DNA of 28,973 bases from a virus. The first letter of the stretch is position 1; every line of letters begins with the position of its first letter. The stretch lies in the IMG/VR virus record IMGVR_UViG_3300025120_000364, positions 1 through 28,973 of that record. The stretch is one strand, 5' to 3'. The notes beneath the pieces are model-generated. The model did no database searches. It had not been told where the DNA came from and worked only from the letters and a program-made list of their open reading frames with translations. Shown here piece after piece: positions 6,873-14,104 of the stretch. A program made the position numbers and the translations under genes.

Positions 6873-6922
6873 GCGCGAAGCTGCTCCGAGAACTGGCTTC
6901 AATAGGGTAGTGAATCACTACC
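6873..6922. repeat. 50-bp imperfect direct repeat, copy B, ending in palindrome copy 8
   Basis: GCGCGAAGCTG, then AACTGGCTTCAA, then GGTAGTG AAT CACTACC (6906-6922). It shares with copy A the same order of blocks and the same AAT centre, but has small indels between blocks. Confidence 0.7.
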
Positions 6923-6946
6923 AAAAACTGACTGTACAGTAGACAT

Positions 6947-6979
6947 AAAAAAAGCCCCGAAGCCCGAAGGCTCCGAGGC
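6947..6979 (-). terminator. Rho-independent terminator with UUCG loop (leftward)
   Basis: Read leftward, a 10-bp stem (GCCTCGGAGC / GCTTCGGGGC) closes a C-UUCG-G loop and is followed by seven T. It lies just after the stop of the 64-residue gene (6986), ending leftward transcription before the repeat region. Confidence 0.9.
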
Positions 6980-6985
6980 GGTAGG

Positions 6986-7180
6986 TTATCGTTTGATTAA
7001 AGTAAATCCCGTAGTGCGTGGATGCGTATTGTCGTATGCCGAAATCGCTTCACGTCTATCGAGTAGATATTTAAAATCAGCGTCTTTCATTTCTTGCTGC
7101 ATATATGGTGCAAGCTTTTCAAACTTTTCACTTGGCCATTGTGCGATCATATCGAGAGTACATCTAAATATATCTTTCAT
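6986..7180 (-). CDS. Small hypothetical protein
   Basis: 64 residues, soluble, not recognised. It is mostly helical and charged (EKFEKLAPYMQQEMKDADFKYLLDRRE) with a basic end. GGAGCAGAGAA precedes the ATG at 7180. It lies between a hairpin at 7199-7220 and a strong terminator at 6947-6979, so it is a short leftward unit probably read through from 7229-7792. Confidence 0.65.
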   Translation of the reverse strand: MKDIFRCTLDMIAQWPSEKFEKLAPYMQQEMKDADFKYLLDRREAISAYDNTHPRTTGFTLIKR

Positions 7181-7191
7181 TTCTCTGCTCC

Positions 7192-7220
7192 GAAAAGAGA
7201 GGGGAGCGTAAACTCCCCTC
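7192..7220 (-). terminator. Leftward hairpin terminator or attenuator
   Basis: A perfect 8-bp stem, GAGGGGAG with CTCCCCTC around a 6-base loop, followed leftward by TCTTTTC. The weak U-tract suggests partial termination between the 187-residue gene and the 64-residue gene, setting their ratio. Confidence 0.65.
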
Positions 7221-7228
7221 GGTTAAGA

Positions 7229-7792
7229 TTACTTCTGTACTTGGTTTGCCAATTCTTTAAGGTTAGCAATCCAATCATCGAGTTCGATGCCCATAACGTT
7301 GAAGCTTTCTAGCTTCTGTACTCGTGAGATAATAGTCTCTATCTCGCTGATACTAATCGCTTCAGGAGTACGTGTTGTTGCATCCGCGCCCTGTTTACCT
7401 GAAGCAATATCGGCATCGATTTCCTCACGTCTACCAAGTTGTTTCTTGATATCACCAAGTACAGCGTTTGCCTGTCGCATCCAATATGATCTAGACTGAC
7501 CATTGACGGTCTTATCACCGGCGACCTTAGCCGAAACCGTTATGAGATCTCTTGCCGCACTTGGAAAACCAGAGTTGATTGCGTTCTTGGCAAACTCCCA
7601 AGACGCTTCCGTTGCAGTTGATCCCGCTGATTTCGGCGAGACAAACATAGTTGAAGTCCAACCCATTGAGATCAGAATATCAGTTCGCTTGACCTTGCTA
7701 AGATCTTGCTTGTAGTTGTCTTTCGCCCAATCGCGGAACGCGATTTGAGACTGTTCGTTTAGTTTTGCAAATTTTGTTTTTGAATCAGTCAT
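7229..7792 (-). CDS. Hypothetical 187-residue protein
   Basis: Not recognised. A soluble, largely helical protein. The N-terminal part is basic and aromatic (FRDWAKDNYKQDLSKVKR). The middle has small residues (AGSTATEASWEFAKNAINSG) and a GQSRSYWMRQANAVL segment. The C-terminal third looks like a coiled coil (SEIETIISRVQKLES). GGAGAAT lies upstream of the ATG at 7792. It is transcribed away from the terminase genes, with a palindrome copy (7825-7839) just upstream of its start. An early regulator is possible, but no helix-turn-helix is clear. Confidence 0.7.
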   Translation of the reverse strand: MTDSKTKFAKLNEQSQIAFRDWAKDNYKQDLSKVKRTDILISMGWTSTMFVSPKSAGSTATEASWEFAKNAINSGFPSAARDLITVSAKVAGDKTVNGQSRSYWMRQANAVLGDIKKQLGRREEIDADIASGKQGADATTRTPEAISISEIETIISRVQKLESFNVMGIELDDWIANLKELANQVQK

Positions 7793-7824
7793 GTTAATTC
7801 TCCATTAGTGACTGTTATAAAAGA

Positions 7825-7839
7825 GTAGTGAAACACTAC
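7825..7839. repeat. Palindromic element copy 9, upstream of the 187-residue gene
   Basis: GTAGTG AAA CACTAC. On the minus strand it lies immediately upstream of a -10-like TATAAC (about 7816-7811), where it would cover the promoter spacer. No good -35 is seen, so the promoter is uncertain, but an operator role fits the position. Confidence 0.75.
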
Positions 7840-7896
7840 ACATCCAAAGCTTTATTGCCTCGTGACAAGATGTTTATACGTGATTTGTCTACGCCT

Positions 7897-7911
7897 GTCT
7901 TATTATAAGAC
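7897..7911. repeat. 15-bp palindrome GTCTTA-TTA-TAAGAC
   Basis: A perfect 6-3-6 inverted repeat with the same architecture as the GTAGTG family but a different sequence. It sits in the divergent region between the leftward 187-residue gene and the rightward terminase genes, and is a candidate operator for a second regulator. Confidence 0.4.
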
Positions 7912-7934
7912 AACTTATTGTAGTATATGGTGAA

Positions 7935-7975
7935 CCCCACCTACCCCCCACCCCCCTGCATGTGCGCGTGTGTGT
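7935..7975. other. Non-B DNA-prone tract upstream of the terminase genes
   Basis: At 7935-7956 the minus strand has G-runs of 6, 6, 2 and 4 with one- to two-base gaps, able to form a G-quadruplex. At 7957-7975 follows a strictly alternating pyrimidine-purine tract (TGCATGTGCGCGTGTGTG), prone to Z-DNA. A TATAAT (7984-7989) follows without a good -35. The role could be a packaging start or late-promoter control; this is inference. Confidence 0.45.
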
Positions 7976-8042
7976 TACAACTATATAATACTATTCTGGA
8001 CAAAAATTTTGCGTTTTGCTCAAAAATGAGTATGTTGCGAAC

Positions 8043-8636
8043 ATGGCTATACACATAGAACCCGAAAAGGGGGTCGCTAGACGCACCCCACTCAAGATAA
8101 AAGATCTAGCAGTCAAGGCGAGTGCCGCTGCAAAAACAGCAGAGTTGCTTCATGAGAACGGATTAGAAATCAAACCTAATGCTGATGACAAAGATGTTGC
8201 TGCCACACTTGCAGTTTCTTATGCCGAAGATCCTGAAAAAACTTCGAAGGCCGCTACGCAGAAAAGGGTAGCCCACCTCACCCCAGCCACCCTACTTATG
8301 ACAGACCGTATTTTAAAAGATTTCGGTCATTCCGTAGTGAAATCGGCTACGCAGGTAAGACATCTAGTTACAAATAAGTTAATCGAGGAGACTGAGAACC
8401 CCGACCCACGGGTACGCATTCGCGCTTTGGAGTTGTTAGGTAAGGTAAGTGACGTAGGATTGTTTGCAGAAAAGACAGAGGTGACAATCACACACCAGAC
8501 TACAGATGATCTTAAAGACAGATTACGGGAAAAGCTGACAAGGTTGGTCAATCCTGAAACACAAATTGAAGAAGCCATCGTAATAGAAGGCGAAACGATT
8601 GATGTAGACAAGGAATTAGGATTGGATGACGACTAA
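8043..8636 (+). CDS. terS: Putative terminase small subunit
   Basis: About 197 residues, directly before and overlapping the large terminase gene by 11 nt, the usual place of the small subunit, which recognises phage DNA and starts packaging. The N-terminal half is Ala/Lys-rich and helical. The central PRVRIRALELLGKVSDVGLF followed by AEKTEVTI resembles the end of the helical core seen in many phage small terminases. The C-terminus is acidic (VDKELGLDDD), as expected of a TerL-binding tail. I chose the ATG at 8043; an in-frame TTG at 8016 exists, and neither has a strong ribosome binding site. The start lies in an inverted repeat, ATGTT-GCG-AACAT. Confidence 0.72.
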   Translation: MAIHIEPEKGVARRTPLKIKDLAVKASAAAKTAELLHENGLEIKPNADDKDVAATLAVSYAEDPEKTSKAATQKRVAHLTPATLLMTDRILKDFGHSVVKSATQVRHLVTNKLIEETENPDPRVRIRALELLGKVSDVGLFAEKTEVTITHQTTDDLKDRLREKLTRLVNPETQIEEAIVIEGETIDVDKELGLDDD

Positions 8637-10179
8637 CCTTGCCGAAATCGCCGCAGGTATGGACTTCTCTCCAGAAGAGATACAACATATGCTGGACAAT
8701 CTAGACAACTTCAACTCTGAAGAGTTGGGTGAGATTGATAAAATTGTCGAGGAGTTGTATACAAGAAACGAAAATCAGGCAGCGTATGATGACCTGATTG
8801 AGTTCTGTAAGCGTATGCAGCCAGATTATAAGGTCGGTAGGCACCACCGCATACTCGCAGATCAGCTTATGGCGATTGAGAGGGGTGATAAGGACCGTGT
8901 ATGTGTCAACATACCCCCACGTCATGGTAAGTCACAGCTTGTAAGTATCTTTTATCCAGCTTGGTTTCTTGGTCGGAACCCCAGCAAAAAGGTTATGATG
9001 GTCTCTCACACTACCGATTTAGCTGTAGATTTTGGTAGGAAAGTTCGTAATCTTATAGACGTAGCTGATTACAAAGACATCTTTCCAGATGTTAAGCTAG
9101 CTGTTGACAGTAAGTCGGCAGGTAGATGGAATACAAATTTTGGAGGTGAATATTTTGCGTGTGGTATTGGGTCTGCTCTTGCTGGTCGTGGTGCTGATCT
9201 TCTCCTTGTTGATGATCCTCACTCTGAGCAAGATGTTATTAATGGAAACTTCTCAGTGTTTGAAAAAGCCTATGAATGGTTCACATTTGGAGCGCGTACT
9301 CGACTAATGCCGGGGGGCAGGGTGGCTATTGTACAGACACGTTGGCACATGGATGACCTCACGGGGCGTGTAACCAACGATATGGTGAAGAATGAGCTGT
9401 CTGACCAGTACGAGATTGTAGAATTTCCAGCGCTTCTGGATGCTGATGACGGGACAAAGAAACCTTTGTGGCCTGAGTTCTTTGATTTGGCAGCTTTGGA
9501 GCGTACAAAAGCGTCAATGCCCGCGTTTCAGTGGAACTCTCAGTACCAACAGCAGCCTACAGCCGAAGAAGCGTCTATAATTAAGCGAGAATGGTGGGGA
9601 AAATGGCCTAAAGATGACCCACCCCCAGTAGAATACATAATCATGTCGCTCGATGCTGCAGCAGAAAAACATAATCGCGCCGATTACACCGCTCTGACTA
9701 CGTGGGGTGTGTTCCTAAACGAGGAAGAGGACGCTAGACACCTAATATTGCTGGATTCTATCAAAAGAAGACTAGAATTTCCTGAATTAAAAGAACTTGC
9801 GTTGGAAGAATATAAAAATTGGGAGCCAGATGCGTTTATTGTGGAGAAAAAGTCCTCTGGTGTGGCTATCTATCAGGAAATGCGCCGTATGGGGCTACCT
9901 GTACAGGAGTATACACCCCACCGAGGGACAGGTGATAAGCTAGCTAGACTAAATTCTGTGGCTGATATCATAGCGTCTGGCATGGCGTGGGTTCCCTCCA
10001 CCCGCTGGGCAGAAGAATTAGTAGAAGAAGTCGCAGGATTTCCGTTTATGTCGAATGATGACCTTGTGGACAGCACTGTCATGGCGTTAATGCGCTTTAG
10101 ACAGGGTGGGTTCATACGTTTACCCACTGACGAACTGGATGATGAGCCTATTTATCGGCGGCCTGTTGAGTACTATTAA
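8626..10179 (+). CDS. terL: Terminase large subunit (ATPase and nuclease)
   Basis: 517 residues, full length. ATPase domain: Walker A PPRHGKS at 97-103, Walker B LLLVDDPHS at 192-200 and coupling motif VQTRWH at 236-241. Nuclease domain of RNase H-like fold: SLDAAAE with D343, VEKKSSG with E407, and NDDLVDS with D478-D482. This motor cuts concatemeric DNA and pumps it through the portal (family knowledge). The start overlaps the small-subunit gene by 11 nt, pointing to coupled translation. It is followed by a 90-bp gap containing an AT palindrome (10181-10193) and then by an oppositely oriented cassette. Confidence 0.97.
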   Translation: MTTNLAEIAAGMDFSPEEIQHMLDNLDNFNSEELGEIDKIVEELYTRNENQAAYDDLIEFCKRMQPDYKVGRHHRILADQLMAIERGDKDRVCVNIPPRHGKSQLVSIFYPAWFLGRNPSKKVMMVSHTTDLAVDFGRKVRNLIDVADYKDIFPDVKLAVDSKSAGRWNTNFGGEYFACGIGSALAGRGADLLLVDDPHSEQDVINGNFSVFEKAYEWFTFGARTRLMPGGRVAIVQTRWHMDDLTGRVTNDMVKNELSDQYEIVEFPALLDADDGTKKPLWPEFFDLAALERTKASMPAFQWNSQYQQQPTAEEASIIKREWWGKWPKDDPPPVEYIIMSLDAAAEKHNRADYTALTTWGVFLNEEEDARHLILLDSIKRRLEFPELKELALEEYKNWEPDAFIVEKKSSGVAIYQEMRRMGLPVQEYTPHRGTGDKLARLNSVADIIASGMAWVPSTRWAEELVEEVAGFPFMSNDDLVDSTVMALMRFRQGGFIRLPTDELDDEPIYRRPVEYY

Positions 10180-10268
10180 GATATTTTAAATATGACTTTG
10201 CCACTATACGGCTTGACGTAAGTAACAACACAGTACCTGTATCGCTGTATATTGCGTATCGATTTCTT

Positions 10269-10439
10269 TTAGTTTCCACCAACTTCAAGACACTCGACCT
10301 TCATACTTGAATGTGTGACTAACACTTGTGCTTTTTCTTTTTCCAACTCGCACTTTTCAAGGCTAGAAAAAGAAGCTATTTGATAATATTTTAGATGATC
10401 TGCATTTACAAAATGTAAAAATATTAAAACATAAATCAT
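10269..10439 (-). CDS. Small secreted or membrane-anchored two-cysteine protein
   Basis: 56 residues from the ATG at 10439. Residues 1-13 are hydrophobic (MIYVLIFLHFVNA), a short signal peptide with possible signal peptidase I cleavage after VNA; there is no lipobox. The mature part has two cysteines, EKCELE and VECLEV, about 20 residues apart, perhaps forming a disulfide. The start overlaps the stop of the upstream gene in an ATGA junction, so the two are translated together. It lies on the opposite strand to the structural genes. It could be a lysis or superinfection-exclusion factor, but nothing proves it. Confidence 0.6.
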   Translation of the reverse strand: MIYVLIFLHFVNADHLKYYQIASFSSLEKCELEKEKAQVLVTHSSMKVECLEVGGN

Positions 10440-10891
10440 GGTAGATAATCCCAAATGTCTAGCCAACCCATATGATGGAGGTAAGCAGTCGCTCCTATAA
10501 AAGTAAAGATAAGCAAAACAACTATACCTACTATAGTTATAGCTACTTCTTGCCGCTGTATAGCATCTCTCCGAGCTTGAGCCTCGGCTTCTCTCTTTTC
10601 TGCAAGCACCTCCCGCCTAATTTTTAAAAGTTCTAGGTACTTTGATCTTCCGTAACTTTGGGTAATCCACTCTTTGAGTTCTTCTTCAGCTTCTGCAGCC
10701 TGTCTAAGTTTCGCCCAACGATCCAACGCCGTAGCATTGGTGCTTTTGCTTGATATACCTTTTTTCTGTAGCGCTTTCTTAGCTTGGTCAGTTGCGTCAA
10801 AGAATTGTCCAATCTGTTTACTTAGTCCAGCCACAGTTTTACCTGCCGCAAGGCCTGTTTTGATTCCTGTGAGTATTGTTAATGGGTCCAT
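10436..10891 (-). CDS. Coiled-coil protein with one C-terminal membrane segment
   Basis: 151 residues. The N-terminal part is amphipathic (MDPLTILTGIKTGLAAGKTV), followed by a helical, charged middle (REVLAEKREAEAQARRDA, about 94-110). One transmembrane segment lies at about 116-138 (VAITIVGIVVLLIFTFIGA), and a short aromatic tail follows. This layout resembles a small phage protein I recall from marine cyanophages that starts MDPL/MDPI; its function is unsettled, and holin-like or virion-internal roles have been considered. The ribosome binding site is weak. It forms a leftward pair with the secreted 56-residue protein. Confidence 0.65.
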   Translation of the reverse strand: MDPLTILTGIKTGLAAGKTVAGLSKQIGQFFDATDQAKKALQKKGISSKSTNATALDRWAKLRQAAEAEEELKEWITQSYGRSKYLELLKIRREVLAEKREAEAQARRDAIQRQEVAITIVGIVVLLIFTFIGATAYLHHMGWLDIWDYLP

Positions 10892-10997
10892 TCTTGTTTT
10901 TACACCGTGGTTTAGTTACATTGAGAGCGGGACGTACTCCCAACTGTCCCACGGCGGGGCGTGTAAACCCCCCTACACGCTCTGCCAACTTAACATA

Positions 10998-11026
10998 TAG
11001 ACCAAACGATAGTTTTTGTGTACAAT
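10998..11026 (+). promoter_or_regulatory. Candidate promoter for the portal operon
   Basis: TAGACC (10998-11003, four of six to -35), a 17-bp spacer and TACAAT (11021-11026, five of six to -10), 29 bases before the portal ATG. Just upstream, GCGTGTA and TACACGC (10959-10980) form a 7-bp inverted repeat around a C-rich loop. The leftward cassette before it makes a new start of transcription necessary. Confidence 0.45.
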
Positions 11027-11054
11027 AAATTAACATATATCAGAAAGAGTGCTT

Positions 11055-13469
11055 ATGGCTATTGAAAAACCTATGGTTCCAGCAGAGCTGGAAGTAGAAG
11101 GCAACCCCTCTGAAGAGGAACTTACAGTAGAAATTGTGAACCCAGACGCTGTGTCGATGGAGACAGAAGATGGCGGAGTGGTAATTGATTTTACCGGAGA
11201 AATTACAGAGGACCTTGTTGGTCCTGACCACGATGCGAACTTAGCAGAGTTTATTGATGAGTCCGAACTTCAATCTATGGCGTCAGAACTTATATCAGAT
11301 TTTAATGCCGATAGAGAGTCTCGTTCGGACTGGGCCAGAGCATATGTCAAGGGTCTTGACCTACTAGGTATGAAGATAGAAGAACGTCAACAACCTTGGG
11401 CAGGTGCTTCTGGAGTGTTTCATCCCGTTCTAACCGAAGCTGTTGTGCGGTTTCAAGCGCAAGCTATGGGAGAACTTTTTCCCGCCAGTGGGCCAGTCAG
11501 AGCCAAAATTATGGGGAAGATGACCCCAGAAAAATTTGACCAAGCAGATCGTGTAGAAACAGAGCTTAACTATCTCCTAACTGAAGAGATGACAGAATAC
11601 AGAGATGAGCTTGAGCAGATGTTGTTTAAGTTACCTTTAGCAGGATCAGCGTTCAAGAAAATATACTATGATCCTTTAACAGAAAGGCCATGTGCCGTAT
11701 TCGTTCCATCTGAGGATTTTGTTGCTTCGTATGGCACTACTGATCTTATGACATGCCCAAGATATACTCATGTTATGAAAAAAACCAAAAATGAGATCTT
11801 ACAGCTTCAAGTAAACGGATTCTATAAAGATGTAGAGTTATCCGACCCACAACCAGACTTCTCTGACATACAAGAGAAGTATGATGAATTGGATGGTGAA
11901 GAGGCTATTATCGAAGATGATGATCGGCACACCATATTAGAGATGCATCTAGACATTAACATGCCTGAAGAGTTTGACGATCCTGACGGTATAGCTAGAC
12001 CTTATGTCATAACCATAGATAAGTCGTCACAAGAGATATTATCTATCAGAAAGAATTGGTACGAAGATGATGAGAAGAAAAGGAAACGTATGCACTTCAT
12101 CCATTACAAGTACCTACCGGGCTTGGGATTCTATGGTACAGGGCTTATTCATCTCATTGGGGGTCTGGCGAAGTCAGCTACTTCGATACTCCGACAGCTT
12201 ATTGATGCGGGTACGCTATCGAACCTACCTGCAGGTCTTAAAGCTAGGGGAATGCGTATTAAAGGTGATGACACGCCCCTTATGCCGGGGGAGTTCAGGG
12301 ACGTGGATGTACCGGGCGGGGCAATACGCGATTCGATTACGTTCATCCCTTATAAAGAGCCAAGCGGAGTGTTATATTCTTTACTTGGCAACATTGTCGA
12401 AGAGGGGCGGCGTATAGGGTCTGTAGCCGATATACAGGTTGGTGACATGAACGCTCAAGCACCAGTCGGCACAACTCTTGCCCTTCTAGAGAGATCCATG
12501 AAGGTGATGTCTGGAGTACAGGCTCGCCTTCATGCGGCAATGAAAAAAGAATTGCGGCTACTTGCAAAGATCGTGCATGATTACATGCCAGCAGAATACG
12601 CCTACGAAATGGAAGGTGATTTCAGCAGAACAGAAGACTTTGATAAGCGGATCGATGTTATACCTGTAAGCGATCCTAACGCTGCTACGATGTCACAAAG
12701 AATTATGCAGTATCAAGCAGCTCTACAGCTATCACAGCAAGCGCCACAGTTATACGACATGGGCAAACTACATCGCCAGATGCTAGAAGTTCTGGGCATA
12801 CAGGATGCAGGCGATATAATTAAGTTACCTGATGACATTAAGCCAGCAGATCCCGTGACCGAAAACATGATGATCCTAAAACAAGAGCCTGTGAAGGTTT
12901 TCAAGTATCAGGACCACGAAGCACACATCGGTGTTCACATGGCGGCAGCACAAGACCCAAAAATTATGCAGATGGTGGGGCAGTCTCCGTTCGCACAGCA
13001 GATACAGCAAGCAATGGCTGCACATATAACCGAGCATGTTGCGTTCCAGTATCGCCGCGAGATAGAGAAGCTGCTCGGCGTAGAAATGCCAAACGAAGAG
13101 CAACCACTACCAGAAAATATAGAGGTAGATATTTCTCGCTTGGCGAAAGACGCAGCGGAAAAGCTGTTGAAGAAAGATCAGGCAGAAGCACAACAACAGC
13201 AAGTTGCTCAACAGCAGCAAGATCCCATTGTGCAGATGCAGCAACAAGAGTTACAGCTCAAAGCACAGGAGCTGCAGCATAAGATGCAGACTGATATGGC
13301 TAAAATTCAGCTTGAAGCTGAGAAGATTAAAGCGCAGAATCAAAGAGAGGGCGCTAAGTTGGGAGTTACGCTTGCTACCGAGTTGGATAAAAACCAGCGT
13401 GAAGATCAGCAAGCGGGCGCTAAGTTGGGAATAGAAGTAGCGAAGGAGTTAACTAAGGGGAATGGATGA
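11055..13469 (+). CDS. Portal protein (P22 gp1-like)
   Basis: About 804 residues, a long podovirus-type portal that forms the dodecameric DNA channel at the head vertex. Family-like segments: SRSDWARAYVKGLDLLGM near 95-112, QPWAGASGVFHPVLTEAV just after, LPLAGSAFKKIYYDP near 195, and the HYKYLPGLGFYGTGLIHL wing near 355-372. The region up to about residue 75 is acidic. The C-terminal ~100 residues are Gln/Lys-rich and strongly helical (QQQQVAQQQQDP and following), consistent with a barrel-like tail inside the head. The ATG at 11055 follows AGAAAGAG; an in-frame GTG at 11049 is an alternative. It overlaps the next gene by 8 nt. Confidence 0.93.
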   Translation: MAIEKPMVPAELEVEGNPSEEELTVEIVNPDAVSMETEDGGVVIDFTGEITEDLVGPDHDANLAEFIDESELQSMASELISDFNADRESRSDWARAYVKGLDLLGMKIEERQQPWAGASGVFHPVLTEAVVRFQAQAMGELFPASGPVRAKIMGKMTPEKFDQADRVETELNYLLTEEMTEYRDELEQMLFKLPLAGSAFKKIYYDPLTERPCAVFVPSEDFVASYGTTDLMTCPRYTHVMKKTKNEILQLQVNGFYKDVELSDPQPDFSDIQEKYDELDGEEAIIEDDDRHTILEMHLDINMPEEFDDPDGIARPYVITIDKSSQEILSIRKNWYEDDEKKRKRMHFIHYKYLPGLGFYGTGLIHLIGGLAKSATSILRQLIDAGTLSNLPAGLKARGMRIKGDDTPLMPGEFRDVDVPGGAIRDSITFIPYKEPSGVLYSLLGNIVEEGRRIGSVADIQVGDMNAQAPVGTTLALLERSMKVMSGVQARLHAAMKKELRLLAKIVHDYMPAEYAYEMEGDFSRTEDFDKRIDVIPVSDPNAATMSQRIMQYQAALQLSQQAPQLYDMGKLHRQMLEVLGIQDAGDIIKLPDDIKPADPVTENMMILKQEPVKVFKYQDHEAHIGVHMAAAQDPKIMQMVGQSPFAQQIQQAMAAHITEHVAFQYRREIEKLLGVEMPNEEQPLPENIEVDISRLAKDAAEKLLKKDQAEAQQQQVAQQQQDPIVQMQQQELQLKAQELQHKMQTDMAKIQLEAEKIKAQNQREGAKLGVTLATELDKNQREDQQAGAKLGIEVAKELTKGNG

Positions 13470-13650
13470 TACGATTATTGCGCTTATAAAGCGTGTTATC
13501 ACTGAATCTGGGGACGAGGTAAAACAGTTCCTAGCTGATGGGAGAGCGGAAGACATATCTGCATATAACAGACTTGTTGGACGTTATGAGGCTCTCAAAC
13601 TAATAGAAAGAGAGCTAGAAGACTTAGAAAAAAGATTTATTGCAGAATAG
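13462..13650 (+). CDS. Small helical protein after the portal
   Basis: 62 residues, almost all helix-forming, ending in a charged coiled-coil-like stretch (ALKLIERELEDLEKRF). The start lies inside the end of the portal gene (8-nt overlap) after AAGGGG, so it is coupled to portal synthesis. Not recognised; a small assembly or head factor is a reasonable guess. Confidence 0.7.
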   Translation: MDDTIIALIKRVITESGDEVKQFLADGRAEDISAYNRLVGRYEALKLIERELEDLEKRFIAE

Positions 13651-13687
13651 GTCTTTTCGTTCTATGCATTAACTGGGGGCTTCGTGG

Positions 13688-13722
13688 GTGATCCGCGCAA
13701 GGTTTCTGTGAACCTAAATCAC
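13688..13722 (+). promoter_or_regulatory. Possible structured leader of the co-chaperonin gene
   Basis: Inner stem AGGTT/AACCT (13700-13704 with 13711-13715, 6-base loop) lies within outer stem GTGAT/ATCAC (13688-13692 with 13718-13722). The AAGGA ribosome binding site follows directly. It could tune translation or protect the mRNA end; short stems make this tentative. Confidence 0.3.
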
Positions 13723-13735
13723 TGCAAGGAATATT

Positions 13736-14104
13736 ATGTATACAGCAGAAATTAAAACTGAAGAAAAAGTAGCTACACAGCTACCAGAGCCAAAAGGCTA
13801 CAAACTACTCATAGGGATTCCAGAAGTAAGCGAGAAGACAGAGGGCGGAATATTTATGCCTGATGGTATAAGAAGCGCAGAAGAAACCGCTTCAATCGTT
13901 GGTTTTGTCATGAAGACAGGGCCAGATGCCTATTCTGACAAAGAAAGATTTCCTAATGGAGCCTACTGTAAAGAAGGCGATTTTGTAATTTTTAGATCCT
14001 ATTCAGGAACAAGGTTTAAAATACACGGCAAAGAGTTTCGTTTAATTAATGACGATACTGTTGAGGCTGTGGTAGATGATCCAAGGGGGTATACAAGAGT
14101 ATGA
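13736..14104 (+). CDS. GroES-like co-chaperonin
   Basis: 122 residues of Cpn10 fold. PKGYKLLIGIPEVSEKTEGG is the first strand plus mobile loop; GGIFMPD at 38-43 matches the GroES loop tip GGIVLTG, whose hydrophobic tripeptide binds GroEL. Later segments follow the family: ASIVGFVMKTGPDAY near 52-66, KEGDFVIFRSYSG near 79-91, and EFRLINDDTVEAVV near 100-113. It is slightly longer than bacterial GroES because of an insert (about 66-76). No GroEL is encoded here, so it should work with the host chaperonin, as T4 gp31 does. Its place directly before the scaffold and capsid genes fits a role in folding the capsid protein. Confidence 0.9.
   Translation: MYTAEIKTEEKVATQLPEPKGYKLLIGIPEVSEKTEGGIFMPDGIRSAEETASIVGFVMKTGPDAYSDKERFPNGAYCKEGDFVIFRSYSGTRFKIHGKEFRLINDDTVEAVVDDPRGYTRV

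Noticed and set aside
6700-6900. tRNA gene, suggested by GGTTCGA near 6750
   Set aside because: No cloverleaf could be built around it: acceptor and anticodon stems are missing.
993-7839. GTAGTG palindromes as rho-independent terminators
   Set aside because: None is followed by a T-run, several lie inside genes whose downstream parts must be expressed, and the stem is only six base pairs in most copies.
7961-7989. Rightward promoter with TATAAT at 7984
   Set aside because: No acceptable -35 box at 16-18 bp; a phage-specific or activated promoter remains possible.
10198-10268. Promoter from TTGACG near 10213
   Set aside because: No -10 box at the right distance, and it would run into the oppositely oriented cassette.
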